Part shown: one piece after another, positions 42,098 to 51,111 of the stretch
Position numbering within the stretch: the stretch's first letter is position 1
Layout of the letters: each line of letters starts with the position of its first letter
Source of the DNA: Desulfovibrio oxyclinae DSM 11498
GTDB taxonomy: Bacteria > Desulfobacterota > Desulfovibrionia > Desulfovibrionales > Desulfovibrionaceae
Assembly: GCF_000375485.1 (NCBI RefSeq)
Contig: NZ_AQXE01000006.1
Coordinates: 82,964 to 146,963, forward strand
Length of the DNA: 64,000 bases
Reading direction: 5' to 3'
Made by a program: the position numbers and the translations under genes
Notes under the pieces: model-generated
Seen by the model: the letters and a program-made list of their open reading frames with translations, nothing else
The model's database searches: none
Told to the model about the DNA's origin: nothing

Positions 42098-43183
42098 ATG
42101 AATTGGGACTGGGATAAACTGCAAAAGCAGCAACAGGGGCGCAGAGGCGGTGGTTCATCCACACCTCCCGGATTTGAAGATTTCAACCAGCAGTTCGAGA
42201 AGTTCAAGCGCATACGCTTTCCCGGTTGGAAGCTTGTGTTGCTTGCGGTGGTCATACTCTGGCTCATCTCGGGCGTATACATCGTCGAACCCGGCGAAGT
42301 GGGCGTGGTGAAACGTTTTGGTGAATACCAGACCATGACGTCGCCCGGACCGCATTACCATATTCCATACCCGGTGGAAAGCGCCGTCACGCTGAACGTG
42401 GAACGCGTCCGCCGCATGGAATTCGGTTTCCGTTCGATCAATCGCAGCCGTTCGGTACCCTTTCAGCAGGGCCAGACCAGAAAGGTCACGGACGAATCGC
42501 TGATGCTCACGGGCGATGAGAACATCGTCAGTGTGCAGTTCATCGTCCAATACCAAATCAAGAACGCAAGGAACTATCTGTTCAATGTGTTCGATCAGGA
42601 AGGCACGATCAAGAACGCGGCGCAGGCCGCCATGCGCGAAGTCATCGGCAAGAGCAACATCGACCGCGCCCTGACAACGGGCAAGCAGGAAATCCAGGTG
42701 GCCACGCGCCAGCTGATGCAGGAAATCCTCGACCTCTACAGCACCGGTATCCGCGTAGAAAACGTGCAGATGCAGAACGTGCATCCGCCGGACGCCGTCG
42801 TGGACGCGTTCAAGGACGTTGCCAGTGCCCGCGAGGACAAGAGCCGCTTCATCAACGAAGCCGAGGCCTACCGCAACGATATCCTGCCCAAGGCACGAGG
42901 TCAGGCAGCTCGCATCATCAACGCTGCGGAAGCATACCGCGAAGCCAAGGTCCGCCGGTCCGAAGGTGACGCATCCCGCTTCCTCTCCGTGCTTCGCGAA
43001 TACCGCAAGGCAAAGGACGTTACCCGCACCCGTCTCTACCTTGAGACCATGGAAGAAGTGCTGGCCCAGCCCGACGCGGACAAGGTCATCCTTTCCAACG
43101 AGGCGCTGAAGCAGTCCCTGCCGTATCTGCCGCTTGAACGGGTGAAGCCCGGTGGCGGAAAAACAACGAACAAAACCCAGTAA
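42098..43183 (+). CDS. hflK: FtsH protease modulator HflK
   Basis: A 361-residue SPFH/prohibitin-domain protein. A Gly/Gln-rich cytoplasmic N-terminus (KQQQGRRGGGSS) precedes one membrane helix (residues 46-62, KLVLLAVVILWLISGVY). The periplasmic SPFH domain follows (VEPGEVGVVKRFGEYQ, GPHYHIPYPVES), with a long C-terminal helix. With HflC it forms a cage around FtsH and restrains proteolysis of membrane proteins. It is 15 bases upstream of hflC. Confidence 0.93.
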   Translation: MNWDWDKLQKQQQGRRGGGSSTPPGFEDFNQQFEKFKRIRFPGWKLVLLAVVILWLISGVYIVEPGEVGVVKRFGEYQTMTSPGPHYHIPYPVESAVTLNVERVRRMEFGFRSINRSRSVPFQQGQTRKVTDESLMLTGDENIVSVQFIVQYQIKNARNYLFNVFDQEGTIKNAAQAAMREVIGKSNIDRALTTGKQEIQVATRQLMQEILDLYSTGIRVENVQMQNVHPPDAVVDAFKDVASAREDKSRFINEAEAYRNDILPKARGQAARIINAAEAYREAKVRRSEGDASRFLSVLREYRKAKDVTRTRLYLETMEEVLAQPDADKVILSNEALKQSLPYLPLERVKPGGGKTTNKTQ

Positions 43184-43198
43184 GCGAGGCTCAGTTTC

Positions 43199-44050
43199 AT
43201 GCAGAAGAAAGCCATCCTGTTACTGGCAGTCATATTCATCGGCGTAGCCGTCCTTACCCAGAGCCTGTTCACGGTGGACCAGACTCAGCGTGCCATCGTT
43301 CTCCAGCTCGGTAAGCCGGTCTCCGACGACTCGCTCGGCCCCGGACTGCACTTCAAGCTGCCGTTCGTGCAGAACGTCGTGTACGTGGATTCCCGGATTC
43401 TCGACTATGACGCCAAGCCCGAGGAATTCACCACCGAAGACAAGAAGTACATGGACATCAACTCCTACTCCAAGTGGAGGATTGTCAATCCGCTTCAGTT
43501 CTACCGCACCGTCCAGAACGTCCCGGCCGCACAGGCGCGCCTTGACGACATCATCCGCTCGCAGCTGCGCGTCGAACTCGGTCGCTACAAGCTCATCGAG
43601 ATCGTCTCCCTCAAGCGTCCGGAGATCATGGAAAAGGTCACCGCCAAGAGTAAGGAACTGCTTGATCCCTACGGCATCGAGGTTGTGGACGTTCGCATCA
43701 AGCGCACGGACCTGCCCACCGAGAACCAGCGCGCCATCTACGGCCGCATGAAGGCGGAACGTGAGCGTCAGGCCAAGCAGTACCGCTCCGAAGGACGCGA
43801 GGCCGCAGACAAGATCAAGGCCAAGGCCGACAAGGAACGCACCATCCTGCTGGCGGAAGCGAAACGCACCGCCGAGGAAGTTCGCGGTCAGGGCGACGCC
43901 AAGGCAACCAAGATCTACGCCGACTCCATGGGCCAATCTCCGGAATTCTATGATTTCCAGAGAAGCCTTACAGCATACCGCAATTCCCTCAAGGGCGGAT
44001 CCAAGTTCATCATGACTCCCGAATCACCCTTCCTCAAGTTCTTCCAATAG
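43199..44050 (+). CDS. hflC: FtsH protease modulator HflC
   Basis: A 283-residue partner of HflK. One N-terminal membrane helix (residues 5-22) and the SPFH domain (TVDQTQRAIVLQLGKPV, GPGLHFKLPFVQNV) are followed by a long helical region rich in Arg, Lys and Glu (KAERERQAKQYRSEGREAAD), which forms the cage wall. Same operon as hflK, ended by a hairpin terminator. Confidence 0.93.
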   Translation: MQKKAILLLAVIFIGVAVLTQSLFTVDQTQRAIVLQLGKPVSDDSLGPGLHFKLPFVQNVVYVDSRILDYDAKPEEFTTEDKKYMDINSYSKWRIVNPLQFYRTVQNVPAAQARLDDIIRSQLRVELGRYKLIEIVSLKRPEIMEKVTAKSKELLDPYGIEVVDVRIKRTDLPTENQRAIYGRMKAERERQAKQYRSEGREAADKIKAKADKERTILLAEAKRTAEEVRGQGDAKATKIYADSMGQSPEFYDFQRSLTAYRNSLKGGSKFIMTPESPFLKFFQ

Positions 44051-44103
44051 AAGGTCTTTTCATTCGAAAAGAATTCATTGGACATTTTGTTTCAAATGCC
44101 GAT

Positions 44104-44133
44104 AACCCGGTGATTTTCACCGGGTTCGGCTTT
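44104..44133 (+). terminator. Terminator after hflC
   Basis: AACCCGGTG pairs with CACCGGGTT around ATTTT, followed by CGGCTTT, about 55 bases after the hflC stop. A second small hairpin (ACCGGGA/TCCCGGT, about 44208-44226) follows in the same 300-base gap. Confidence 0.65.
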
Positions 44134-44284
44134 AAATAGCAAAATTTCCTATTGACAAAAATTGATAATCCCCCCAAACCTTCTAGGGGAATCCCCCAGA
44201 CAAAACACCGGGAAAAGCTCCCGGTTTAAGTCCCTGTCCCGAACTCGCTTCTTCATTTTACTACTTCACCTGAGGACAGAACTG

Positions 44285-44328
44285 GGGTTACATTTATAAC
44301 CCTCGAATGTACCTGTTATGGTATATTC
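44285..44328. promoter_or_regulatory. Two operator-like inverted repeats before the CI-like repressor
   Basis: GGGTTA-N6-TAACCC (44285-44302) is a perfect dyad. GAATGTACC-N6-GGTATATTC (44305-44328) matches in 8 of 9 positions. Both lie within 70 bases of the repressor ATG, and the second contains a TATATT that could be the -10 box, so autoregulation is likely. Confidence 0.6.
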
Positions 44329-44353
44329 ATGATCAAAACCGGAGAGACGTCAT

Positions 44354-45076
44354 ATGCCGAAGTTGAAGAAACGTTGTGACGAGGGGCAACAAAAATGGTT
44401 CGACGAGTCGCTTGAACGCATCAAGAAGGCCACCGGCGCCCGCACTCAGGTCCAGTTGGCGGAAGTGCTTGATGTTCGCCAGTCAAGCATTTCCGACGCC
44501 AAACGCCGCTGCTCCATCCCTGCCGAGTGGTTCTTAAAGCTGTATCGCAGCCACGGCCTTGCACCGGACTGGCTTTCGGACGGAGTCGAGCCGGTGTACC
44601 TGAACCCGAACAAGGCCAAGATATCCGCGGACGTTGTCCTGCGCGAATCCCCGGCCCCGTATGGTCGCAACAACGCACGTGCTCGCGTAGTACCCGTTTC
44701 CACTATGGCCGGACTCGACAAGTCCGCCTCCACCTGGGCTCCGCAGCCGCAGGAAGAGCTGGCCATCCCCGAAACATACTTCCGCCCCAAGCTGCAGGTC
44801 TGCAAAGTGGACAGTGCAAGCATGGAGCCGGTGATCCAGCGCGGCGCCTTCGTAGGCATCGACCGCGAGCAGACTCAGCATCCCGACGGCGACCTCTGCG
44901 CCGTGCACTTCCCGCATCAGGGGCTTTTGATCCGTCGCGTATTCCTTCAGGACGGACAGTTCGTGCTCAAGGCTGTCAACGAGCAGTACAGCGACCTGAC
45001 CATTCCCGCTGACGAAATGGATGAACGCACTGTGGGACGCGTTGTCTGGGTTCTTCAGGACCTGGCCAGCGCCTAG
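44354..45076 (+). CDS. CI-like transcriptional regulator with S24 (LexA-type) domain
   Basis: A 240-residue repressor. The N-terminal helix-turn-helix (residues 17-75, with TQVQLAEVLDVRQSSISDAK and the tail HGLAPDWLSDG) is of the phage CI type. The C-terminal S24 fold has the nucleophile Ser in DSASMEPVIQRG, but where LexA and CI carry the catalytic Lys this protein has Arg (GLLIRRVFLQ). Self-cleavage is therefore doubtful, and it may sense another signal. There are no phage genes around it. Two palindromes just upstream suggest it represses itself. Confidence 0.82.
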   Translation: MPKLKKRCDEGQQKWFDESLERIKKATGARTQVQLAEVLDVRQSSISDAKRRCSIPAEWFLKLYRSHGLAPDWLSDGVEPVYLNPNKAKISADVVLRESPAPYGRNNARARVVPVSTMAGLDKSASTWAPQPQEELAIPETYFRPKLQVCKVDSASMEPVIQRGAFVGIDREQTQHPDGDLCAVHFPHQGLLIRRVFLQDGQFVLKAVNEQYSDLTIPADEMDERTVGRVVWVLQDLASA

Positions 45077-45191
45077 GACCTTCGCCTACAACCGAAGTTT
45101 TCGACCGCCGCATCCGATTCACGGAAGCGGCGGTTTTCCTTTTTGCGCCAGGGTGCTAAGATTCATATCCGTGCATCCCGGAGATTCAGCC

Positions 45192-46466
45192 ATGGACAGA
45201 CACACTATCTTGCTTGTTGAAGACAGCCGTTTTTTCGGACAGATGGTTCGCGACAGGATTGAGGAAGAGCTCGACCTGAGCGTGGACTGGGCCACAAGCA
45301 TGGCCGAGGCCATTTCGCTTATCGAAGCCCGAAGCGACGACTATCTCGCTGTTCTTCACGGCCTGTCGCTGCCCGATGCGGATGAAGGCGACATGGCCCG
45401 CTACGTGACGGAAAAAGGGCTCCCGGCCCTTGTCTTTACCGCCACCTTTTCAAACGAATCACGCCACCGCATTGCAGCACTTGGCGTAGCGGACTACGTT
45501 CTCAAGGAAAACCCCAAAGCCATCGATACGGTGCTCGACACCATTCGCCGCATCCGCAGCAATCCCGACACCCGCGTCCTCGTGGTGGATGATTCTCCGA
45601 CCGCCCTCACCAAGATTCGCAAGCTGCTTCAGGCCCACCGTTACGAGGTTCTCACCGCTGCCGACGGCAAGGCCGCCCTGCGAATCATGGATGAAGTCCC
45701 TGACATCAAACTGGTGCTCACGGACTTCAACATGCCATCCATGGACGGATTCGAGCTGACCAGACGCATCCGGGAAAATTTCCCGAAAGACCGACTGGCG
45801 ATCATCGGTCTTTCCTCTGAAAGGGATGAAATGCTCTCCGCACGTTTCATCAAACTCGGCGCTAACGATTTTCTCAAGAAACCTTTCATCGCTGAAGAAT
45901 TCTATTGCCGCGTGCAGCACTCACTGGACATGCTTCAGCAGATCGAAACCATCCGCGAACTGTCCTACCGGGATCCCCTCACCAAGCTGGCGAACAGACG
46001 CTGCTTCTTTGAAAGCGCGCAAGCGTTCATTCACCGGGCGCAGCAGGCCGGAGAGCGTCTTTGTCTCGCCATGCTCGACATTGACCATTTCAAAAAGGTA
46101 AACGATACTTATGGGCACGATACCGGTGACGCGGTAATCTCCAACGTGGCCACCCTGCTGGATACCGCGTTCCCCGAAGGCGAAGCCCTGACGGCCCGTT
46201 TCGGCGGCGAGGAGTTTGCAGTGCTTTTGCGCCACGCCCCGGAGCGCGACCCCGTCCTGCTGTTTGACGGGTTCCGCCGCACCTTGGAGCAGTCGCCGGC
46301 ACATGCTTCAGGCGGAAATATATCCGTGACCATCAGCACCGGACTTTGTCTGGACATTTCCGGCTCTTTGCATCAAACACTCAGTGCGGCCGATGAAAAT
46401 CTCTACCGCGCCAAGGAACAGGGCCGGAACCGCGTGGTTTCCGGCGTCTGCGAACTGAAAGACTGA
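45192..46466 (+). CDS. PleD-like response regulator: receiver, receiver, GGDEF
   Basis: A 424-residue signalling protein. The first receiver (residues 1-125) keeps the acidic pair (VEDS), the Thr and the Lys (VLKENP), but its phospho-acceptor position is Gly (VLHGLSLPD), so it cannot be phosphorylated there. The second receiver (about 135-255) is intact, with the Asp in VLTDFNMPSMDGFEL. The GGDEF domain has ARFGGEEFAVL and should make cyclic di-GMP. The ATG at 45192 follows GGAGATTCAGCC. The layout matches PleD, where the non-phosphorylated receiver helps dimerisation. Confidence 0.88.
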   Translation: MDRHTILLVEDSRFFGQMVRDRIEEELDLSVDWATSMAEAISLIEARSDDYLAVLHGLSLPDADEGDMARYVTEKGLPALVFTATFSNESRHRIAALGVADYVLKENPKAIDTVLDTIRRIRSNPDTRVLVVDDSPTALTKIRKLLQAHRYEVLTAADGKAALRIMDEVPDIKLVLTDFNMPSMDGFELTRRIRENFPKDRLAIIGLSSERDEMLSARFIKLGANDFLKKPFIAEEFYCRVQHSLDMLQQIETIRELSYRDPLTKLANRRCFFESAQAFIHRAQQAGERLCLAMLDIDHFKKVNDTYGHDTGDAVISNVATLLDTAFPEGEALTARFGGEEFAVLLRHAPERDPVLLFDGFRRTLEQSPAHASGGNISVTISTGLCLDISGSLHQTLSAADENLYRAKEQGRNRVVSGVCELKD

Positions 46467-46488
46467 CCGACACGTCAAGGAGACAAGG

Positions 46489-47370
46489 ATGAGCACCCAA
46501 ACCGCTCCCAAGACCGGGCAGGAACGTCCGGTGACCGCTCCCGACATCCGTGCGCGCAAGGGCGAAAGCCCCATAGCCTGCATTACCGCCTATGATTACT
46601 GCTCCGGCACCATTGCGGACCAAAGCGGTGCCGACCTGGTTCTCGTGGGCGACTCGCTCGCCATGGTCATGCTCGGGCACGAGGATACGCTCTCCGTCAC
46701 CATGGACGAGATGCTGCACCACACCCGCGCAGCCAGCCGCGGCGTGAAGCGGGCCCTGCTCGTGGGCGACATGCCGTTTCTTTCCTACAATCTGAGCACA
46801 GAGCAGGCTCTTGCCAACGCCGGACGCTTTCTTTCCGAAGGACGCGCCAAGGCCGTCAAGCTCGAAGGTGGCGTGGGCGTGGCTCCGCAGGTCAAGGCCA
46901 TCGTGGATGCGGGCATTCCGGTCCTCGGCCACATCGGCCTCACTCCCCAGCACGTGGCGCGTTTTGGCGGATTCAAGGCGCAGGGCAAAACCGCCGAAGC
47001 GGTCAAGTCCATGCTGGACGACGCACTGGCCCTTGAAGAGGCGGGGGTCTTCGCCATCGTGCTGGAAGCCGTCCCCGAAGAAGCCGCACAGCTCATCACC
47101 GAAGCCCTCAGCGTGCCGACCATCGGCATCGGCGCCGGAGCCGTGACCGACGGCCAGATCCTCGTCTATCATGACGTGCTGGGCATGTTCGACCGCTTCA
47201 CTCCCAAGTTCGTGCGCCGTTACGGCGAACTGGGCGAACTCTGCGCCGAGACCCTCAAGCGCTACTGCGACGATGTGCGGCACTGCCATTTCCCCACGGA
47301 AAAACACACCCTGCACATGGATGACGACGAAGCGGCCAAGCTCAGGAAAATCAAAAGGCCGAAACGCTAA
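46489..47370 (+). CDS. panB: 3-methyl-2-oxobutanoate hydroxymethyltransferase
   Basis: A 293-residue enzyme that adds a hydroxymethyl group from methylene-THF to ketoisovalerate, the first step of pantothenate synthesis. Conserved blocks: ITAYDYCSGTIAD, LVGDSLAMVMLGH with the metal Asp, VKLEGG, GHIGLTPQ and IGIGAGAVTDGQILVYHDVL. An N-terminal extension of about 12 residues is present. AAGGAGACAAGG precedes the ATG. The next gene starts immediately after its stop. Confidence 0.94.
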   Translation: MSTQTAPKTGQERPVTAPDIRARKGESPIACITAYDYCSGTIADQSGADLVLVGDSLAMVMLGHEDTLSVTMDEMLHHTRAASRGVKRALLVGDMPFLSYNLSTEQALANAGRFLSEGRAKAVKLEGGVGVAPQVKAIVDAGIPVLGHIGLTPQHVARFGGFKAQGKTAEAVKSMLDDALALEEAGVFAIVLEAVPEEAAQLITEALSVPTIGIGAGAVTDGQILVYHDVLGMFDRFTPKFVRRYGELGELCAETLKRYCDDVRHCHFPTEKHTLHMDDDEAAKLRKIKRPKR

Positions 47371-48333
47371 ATGGATTCACTGCTCTCGTGGCCGGTTCTG
47401 TGGAACGGGCTTTTCTGGCCGCTTATGCGGCTGGTGTTCTTCATCAGCGTCGGCCTGTTCATCGGCAATCTCATCGAGTCCCTGAACTGGACGCGGCATG
47501 TGGCACGGTTCGCCGAACCGCTGGCCCGCCGCGCCCGGCTCAAGGACGTGTCCGCAGCCAGCTTCTCGCTGGCCTTCTTCTCCGGCGTGACCGCCAACAC
47601 CATGCTTGCCGAGGCTCACGAAAAGCAGACCATCTCCGATCGGGAACTGTTGCTTTCCAACCTGTTCAACAGCCTGCCCACGTATTTTCTGCACCTGCCC
47701 ACGATTTTCTTCATCGCCGCGCCCTTCATCGGTTCCGCGGCCGTGGTTTACGTGGGCATCACCGCCAGTGCCGCCGTGCTGCGCACCGGCACCATCGTGC
47801 TGATGGGCCGCTTCCTGCTACCCCCTGTCCCCGAAGGATGCGTACCGTGCAGGCTAGACGAAGCCCCGGACAATCGCGGCAACCCCCTGCAGAAAACACT
47901 CAAGCGGTTCCGCAAGCGGCTGCCCAAAATTCTCTATTTCACCGTACCCATCTACATTCTGTTCTTCCTGCTGCGGCATTACGGCATCTTTGCCTCGCTC
48001 CAGCAGTTCATGTCGGACAATGTGGGATTCCTGTCATGGCTGCCCACGGAGGCGGTCGGCATCGTGGCCTTCCATGTGGCAGGAGAATTCACCGTGGGAC
48101 TCGCCGCGGCCAGCGCCCTGCTTCAGGACGCTTCCCTTACTACCCACACCGTGGTCCTCGCCCTGCTCACGGGCAATGTCCTGTCCTCGCCCATGCGCGC
48201 CTTCCGGCACCAGTTTCCCTACTATGCCGGGATATTCCGTCCCCGCATGGCCGCCCGGCTCATCGTGGTCAACCAGACCCTTCGCGCCACCAGCATCGCC
48301 TTCGTGGCCGTCCTGTACGCCGTATTCGGATAA
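47371..48333 (+). CDS. Nucleoside-recognition (Gate) domain membrane protein
   Basis: A 320-residue protein with about eight membrane segments. Two halves share a Gate-type pattern (FFSGVTANTMLAEAHEKQTI near residue 70 and FHVAGEFTVGLAAASALLQD near 230), as in SpmA/SpmB and nucleoside-recognition domain proteins. Substrate unknown. Its ATG directly follows the panB stop, so they are one transcript, though no functional link is known. Confidence 0.75.
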   Translation: MDSLLSWPVLWNGLFWPLMRLVFFISVGLFIGNLIESLNWTRHVARFAEPLARRARLKDVSAASFSLAFFSGVTANTMLAEAHEKQTISDRELLLSNLFNSLPTYFLHLPTIFFIAAPFIGSAAVVYVGITASAAVLRTGTIVLMGRFLLPPVPEGCVPCRLDEAPDNRGNPLQKTLKRFRKRLPKILYFTVPIYILFFLLRHYGIFASLQQFMSDNVGFLSWLPTEAVGIVAFHVAGEFTVGLAAASALLQDASLTTHTVVLALLTGNVLSSPMRAFRHQFPYYAGIFRPRMAARLIVVNQTLRATSIAFVAVLYAVFG

Positions 48334-48340
48334 TGCGCAC

Positions 48341-48396
48341 TTGTGCAACTTGTGCAACGCACAAATTGCCGAACATTGCACAAACTGCATTGCACA
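48341..48396. promoter_or_regulatory. Upstream activator-like cluster of TTGTGCAA/TTGCACAA repeats
   Basis: Repeated half sites: TTGTGCAA at 48341 and 48350, a perfect dyad TTGTGC-AAC-GCACAA at 48350-48364, and TTGCACAA at 48376 and TTGCACA at 48390. They lie 65-120 bases before the predicted start of the sigma-54 promoter, the usual place for enhancer-binding protein sites. Confidence 0.6.
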
Positions 48397-48434
48397 CTCT
48401 TCACCACATTCATACATTTCAGGTGCTTACACTT

Positions 48435-48450
48435 TGGCACGGCACATGCT
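48435..48450 (+). promoter_or_regulatory. Sigma-54 (-24/-12) promoter
   Basis: TGGCACG-N4-ATGCT matches the sigma-54 consensus TGGCACG-N4-TTGCW at 11 of 12 fixed positions, with the key GG and GC at the right spacing. Transcription would start near 48461 on the plus strand. Confidence 0.75.
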
Positions 48451-48460
48451 TAAGTCTCAC

Positions 48461-48640
48461 TACAGATCAGGGTGAGAAGCAGAAAAGCATTGCCTCTATC
48501 CTTTATGTGACAGCAATACTGGCACACCTCCTCTCGGACCGGGCCCATGCCGGATGGGCCCGGGACCAGGAGAAAGGCACCTCCCCTGAACCATAGCGGC
48601 AAGACAGAGCCGGAAGAGCGTCAACGCAAGTGCCCCCTCA
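48461..48640 (+). ncRNA. Candidate sigma-54-dependent small RNA (3' end unknown)
   Basis: No supported gene follows the sigma-54 promoter before the convergent smpB operon ends at 48834. The segment has a perfect 10-bp hairpin (CCGGGCCCAT-GCCGG-ATGGGCCCGG, near 48538-48562) flanked by CTCCT/AGGAG, and a CGTCGC/GCGACG hairpin near 48649-48675. A 68-codon frame from 48547 has no ribosome site. A small RNA is an inference from promoter and structure only. Confidence 0.4.
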
Positions 48641-48760
48641 CTCCTAATCGTCGCTCTGCCCCCTCAGGCGACGATTCGCTCTGCGAACCTCCGGACTGTC
48701 ACGCAATAAAGGCCGACCGAACCATCGGCCATATTCATCCCTCCCCCCCTTAGACCTACA

Positions 48761-48789
48761 GGAAAGGGGCCGCCCGAAAGGGCGGCCCC
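48761..48789 (-). terminator. Terminator of the smpB operon
   Basis: On the minus strand a 10-bp perfect stem GGGGCCGCCC-TTTC-GGGCGGCCCC is followed by TTTCC. It lies 45 bases after the smpB stop. Confidence 0.75.
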
Positions 48790-48833
48790 TGCATCCTGGG
48801 TCCAAAAGCCGTATTGAAAAATCGAACCTGTCG

Positions 48834-49310
48834 CTATTTATACGCGGCGAGTTGACGGGCGGTATCCCGTGCAATGTCGCGCTGCTTCAGGTCTTCCTTC
48901 TTGGAATGCACGTTCTTGCCCTTGCCGAGGGCGATCTGCAACTTCACCTTGCCCCGCGAAAAATACATCTTCACGGGAATCACGGTAAGACCTTTCTGAT
49001 CCGCCCGGGACTGGAGCATGTCGATTTCACGCTTGTGCAAAAGCAGCCTGCGCGGACGCTCGGGGTCGGGGCGGTCAAAAAGGGAGGTGTTCTCGTACGG
49101 AGCGATGTGCACGCCCACGAGCCACGCTTCCCCGTCGCGAAAGCGCACGTATCCGTCCTTGAAGCTCACTCGTCCCTCGCGCAGAGACTTCACTTCACTG
49201 CCCTGCAGGGCGATGCCGGCCTCGAAGGTATCCATGAATTCGTACAGGCGCCGGGCCTGCTTGTTCTGCCCGATGACGTTTGCAGCGGGTTTCTTCTTTT
49301 TCTTTCCCAT
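48834..49310 (-). CDS. smpB: SsrA-binding protein SmpB
   Basis: A 158-residue tmRNA partner for trans-translation. The conserved N-terminal [19 protein letters not shown] and the [11 protein letters not shown] block are present, with [20 protein letters not shown] and a basic tail ([21 protein letters not shown]). The start at 49310 ([14 protein letters not shown]) gives normal length. It is 8 bases downstream of ptsI. No tmRNA gene was recognised nearby. Confidence 0.95.
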   Translation of the reverse strand: MGKKKKKPAANVIGQNKQARRLYEFMDTFEAGIALQGSEVKSLREGRVSFKDGYVRFRDGEAWLVGVHIAPYENTSLFDRPDPERPRRLLLHKREIDMLQSRADQKGLTVIPVKMYFSRGKVKLQIALGKGKNVHSKKEDLKQRDIARDTARQLAAYK

Positions 49311-49318
49311 ATATGTCT

Positions 49319-51103
49319 CTAATGCGGAAGTTCGTCGTTTTCCAGAAGCGATGCGAAAAAGGTCAATTCTTCCGGATACTGTTTGAAAATGGTCTCCATG
49401 ACCAGCGAGTTGATGCGCCCGACGGTGCGGCATTCCAGCACCTTGCGCAGCAGTTCCCGGCACTCGCGCATCCGGGTCTGACGGATGACGCGCTTGATGC
49501 CCGGTATGGCTTGCGGCGTCAAGGAAATGGAGTCGATGCCCATGCCCATGAGCAGCGGCACGCAGTAGGGATCGGAGGCGACCTCGCCGCAAAGGCTCAC
49601 CGCAATGCCCGCCTCGTGGGCAGCGTCCACCACCAGCTTGATGGCGCGCAGCGTGGCCGGGTGCAGCGGCTGGTACAGGTACGAAACATGGCTGTTGGTA
49701 CGGTCCACGCCGATGCTGTACTGAATGAGGTCGTTGGTGCCGATGCTGAAGAAATCCACTTCCTGAGCCAACAGGTCCGCGATCATCACGGCAGAAGGCA
49801 GCTCGATCATAATTCCCACGGGCATGTCCGGATCGTACTCCACGCCTTCGCGCCGGAGTTCCGCCTTGGCCTGCGCCAGCCATGCCTTGGCCTGACGCAC
49901 TTCCTTGATGCCCGAGATCATCGGAAACATCAGCGCCACATTGCCGTGCGCCGAGGCGCGCAGGATCGCCCGCAGCTGCGTCTTGAAAATTCTCGGATGC
50001 TTGAGGCAGAAGCGGATGGCCCGCAGCCCCATGGCCGGGTTGGCTTCGTCCAGCATCCCGAAACTGCTCATGAACTTGTCGGATCCGAGGTCGAGACTGC
50101 GGAAGATGACCTTGCGCGGCTTCATGATTGAGGCCAGGTCCGCGTACTTCTGGTACAGCTCCTCCTCGCTCGGCAGGTCGGACCGGCTGATGTAGGCGTA
50201 CTCCGTACGGTACAGGCCGATGCCTTCGCCGCCGCTGTCCAGCACTGCCGCGACTTCCTCCACCAGCTCGATGTTGGCGTGCACGTCCACCTTGAACCCG
50301 TCGAAGGTCTCGGCCGGAAGCTGGCACTGAAGACGCGTCTGCCTCGTGTATTCCTCGAACTGCGCGGCCCGCTCGTTGTAGTCGGTCAGCTCTTCTTCGC
50401 TGGGATTGACCACGATTCGGCCCTGAAGACCGTCCACCACGATCAGATCACCGTCGCTGATCACCTCTTCAAGCCGATTCACGCCCACCAGCGCGGGGAT
50501 GCCCAGCGTGCGGGCCATGATGCCCGTGTGCGAGGTCTTGCCGCCCTGCACCGTGGCAAAGGCCATGATCCTGTTCACTTCCAGTTCGGCGATATCCGCC
50601 GGAGAAAGGTCGTGCGCGAGGATGATGACGCGCCCCTGTACAGCAGCGTTGTCCGCGCCCTTGCCGATGAGTCGCGACTGAACGCGGTCGGCCACCACAT
50701 GCACGTCCTGCATCCGCTCGCGGATGTAGGGGTCTTCCACGGCGCCGAAGGCCGCTTCCTGATCGGCCACGGACTTTTCCAGTGCCCATTCGGCGTTGAG
50801 GCCGAGGGTGCGGATGTATTCCGCCGCGGTGTTGGAAAGCTTGGGGTCGCCCAGCATCATGAGATGCGTATCGATGAGCAGGGCGTAGTCCTGAAGTTCT
50901 GCGGGAACCTTTTCACGAACGGCCTGCATTTCCTGACGCACGGTCTCGAAGGCCGCATGCAACCGTTCCACCTCACCTTCGATGCTGGAGGCGGGCACGG
51001 TGTTACGCGGCAGGTGCGCCTTGTGGCTGCGGTTGACGAACACGGCCTTGCCGATGGCAATGCCGGTCGCCACGGAGATACCGCTGATAGTCTTGCCGTT
51101 CAC
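49319..51103 (-). CDS. ptsI: Phosphoenolpyruvate-protein phosphotransferase (PTS enzyme I)
   Basis: A 594-residue PTS enzyme I. The phospho-His is in [12 protein letters not shown] near residue 190; the PEP-binding barrel shows [31 protein letters not shown], and the active-site Cys in [11 protein letters not shown]. The start is GTG at 51103, because the nearby ATG is out of frame. It transfers phosphate from PEP to HPr, encoded just upstream. Confidence 0.95.
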   Translation of the reverse strand: MNGKTISGISVATGIAIGKAVFVNRSHKAHLPRNTVPASSIEGEVERLHAAFETVRQEMQAVREKVPAELQDYALLIDTHLMMLGDPKLSNTAAEYIRTLGLNAEWALEKSVADQEAAFGAVEDPYIRERMQDVHVVADRVQSRLIGKGADNAAVQGRVIILAHDLSPADIAELEVNRIMAFATVQGGKTSHTGIMARTLGIPALVGVNRLEEVISDGDLIVVDGLQGRIVVNPSEEELTDYNERAAQFEEYTRQTRLQCQLPAETFDGFKVDVHANIELVEEVAAVLDSGGEGIGLYRTEYAYISRSDLPSEEELYQKYADLASIMKPRKVIFRSLDLGSDKFMSSFGMLDEANPAMGLRAIRFCLKHPRIFKTQLRAILRASAHGNVALMFPMISGIKEVRQAKAWLAQAKAELRREGVEYDPDMPVGIMIELPSAVMIADLLAQEVDFFSIGTNDLIQYSIGVDRTNSHVSYLYQPLHPATLRAIKLVVDAAHEAGIAVSLCGEVASDPYCVPLLMGMGIDSISLTPQAIPGIKRVIRQTRMRECRELLRKVLECRTVGRINSLVMETIFKQYPEELTFFASLLENDELPH

Positions 51104-51111
51104 TTTCCCAT

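Noticed and set aside
44354..45076. Prophage marker from the CI-like repressor
   Set aside because: Neighbours are hflKC, a GGDEF gene and panB; there are no integrase, terminase or structural genes.
48520..48620. 6S RNA, SRP RNA or tmRNA in the hairpin near smpB
   Set aside because: The strong hairpin at 48538-48562 lacks the conserved SRP tetraloop region, the 6S central bubble or the tRNA-like ends of tmRNA as far as I can see. Left as an unnamed candidate small RNA.
48547..48753. A 68-codon plus-strand frame after the sigma-54 promoter
   Set aside because: No ribosome site, Pro- and Arg-rich sequence without a fold pattern, and the first part lies inside a stable hairpin.
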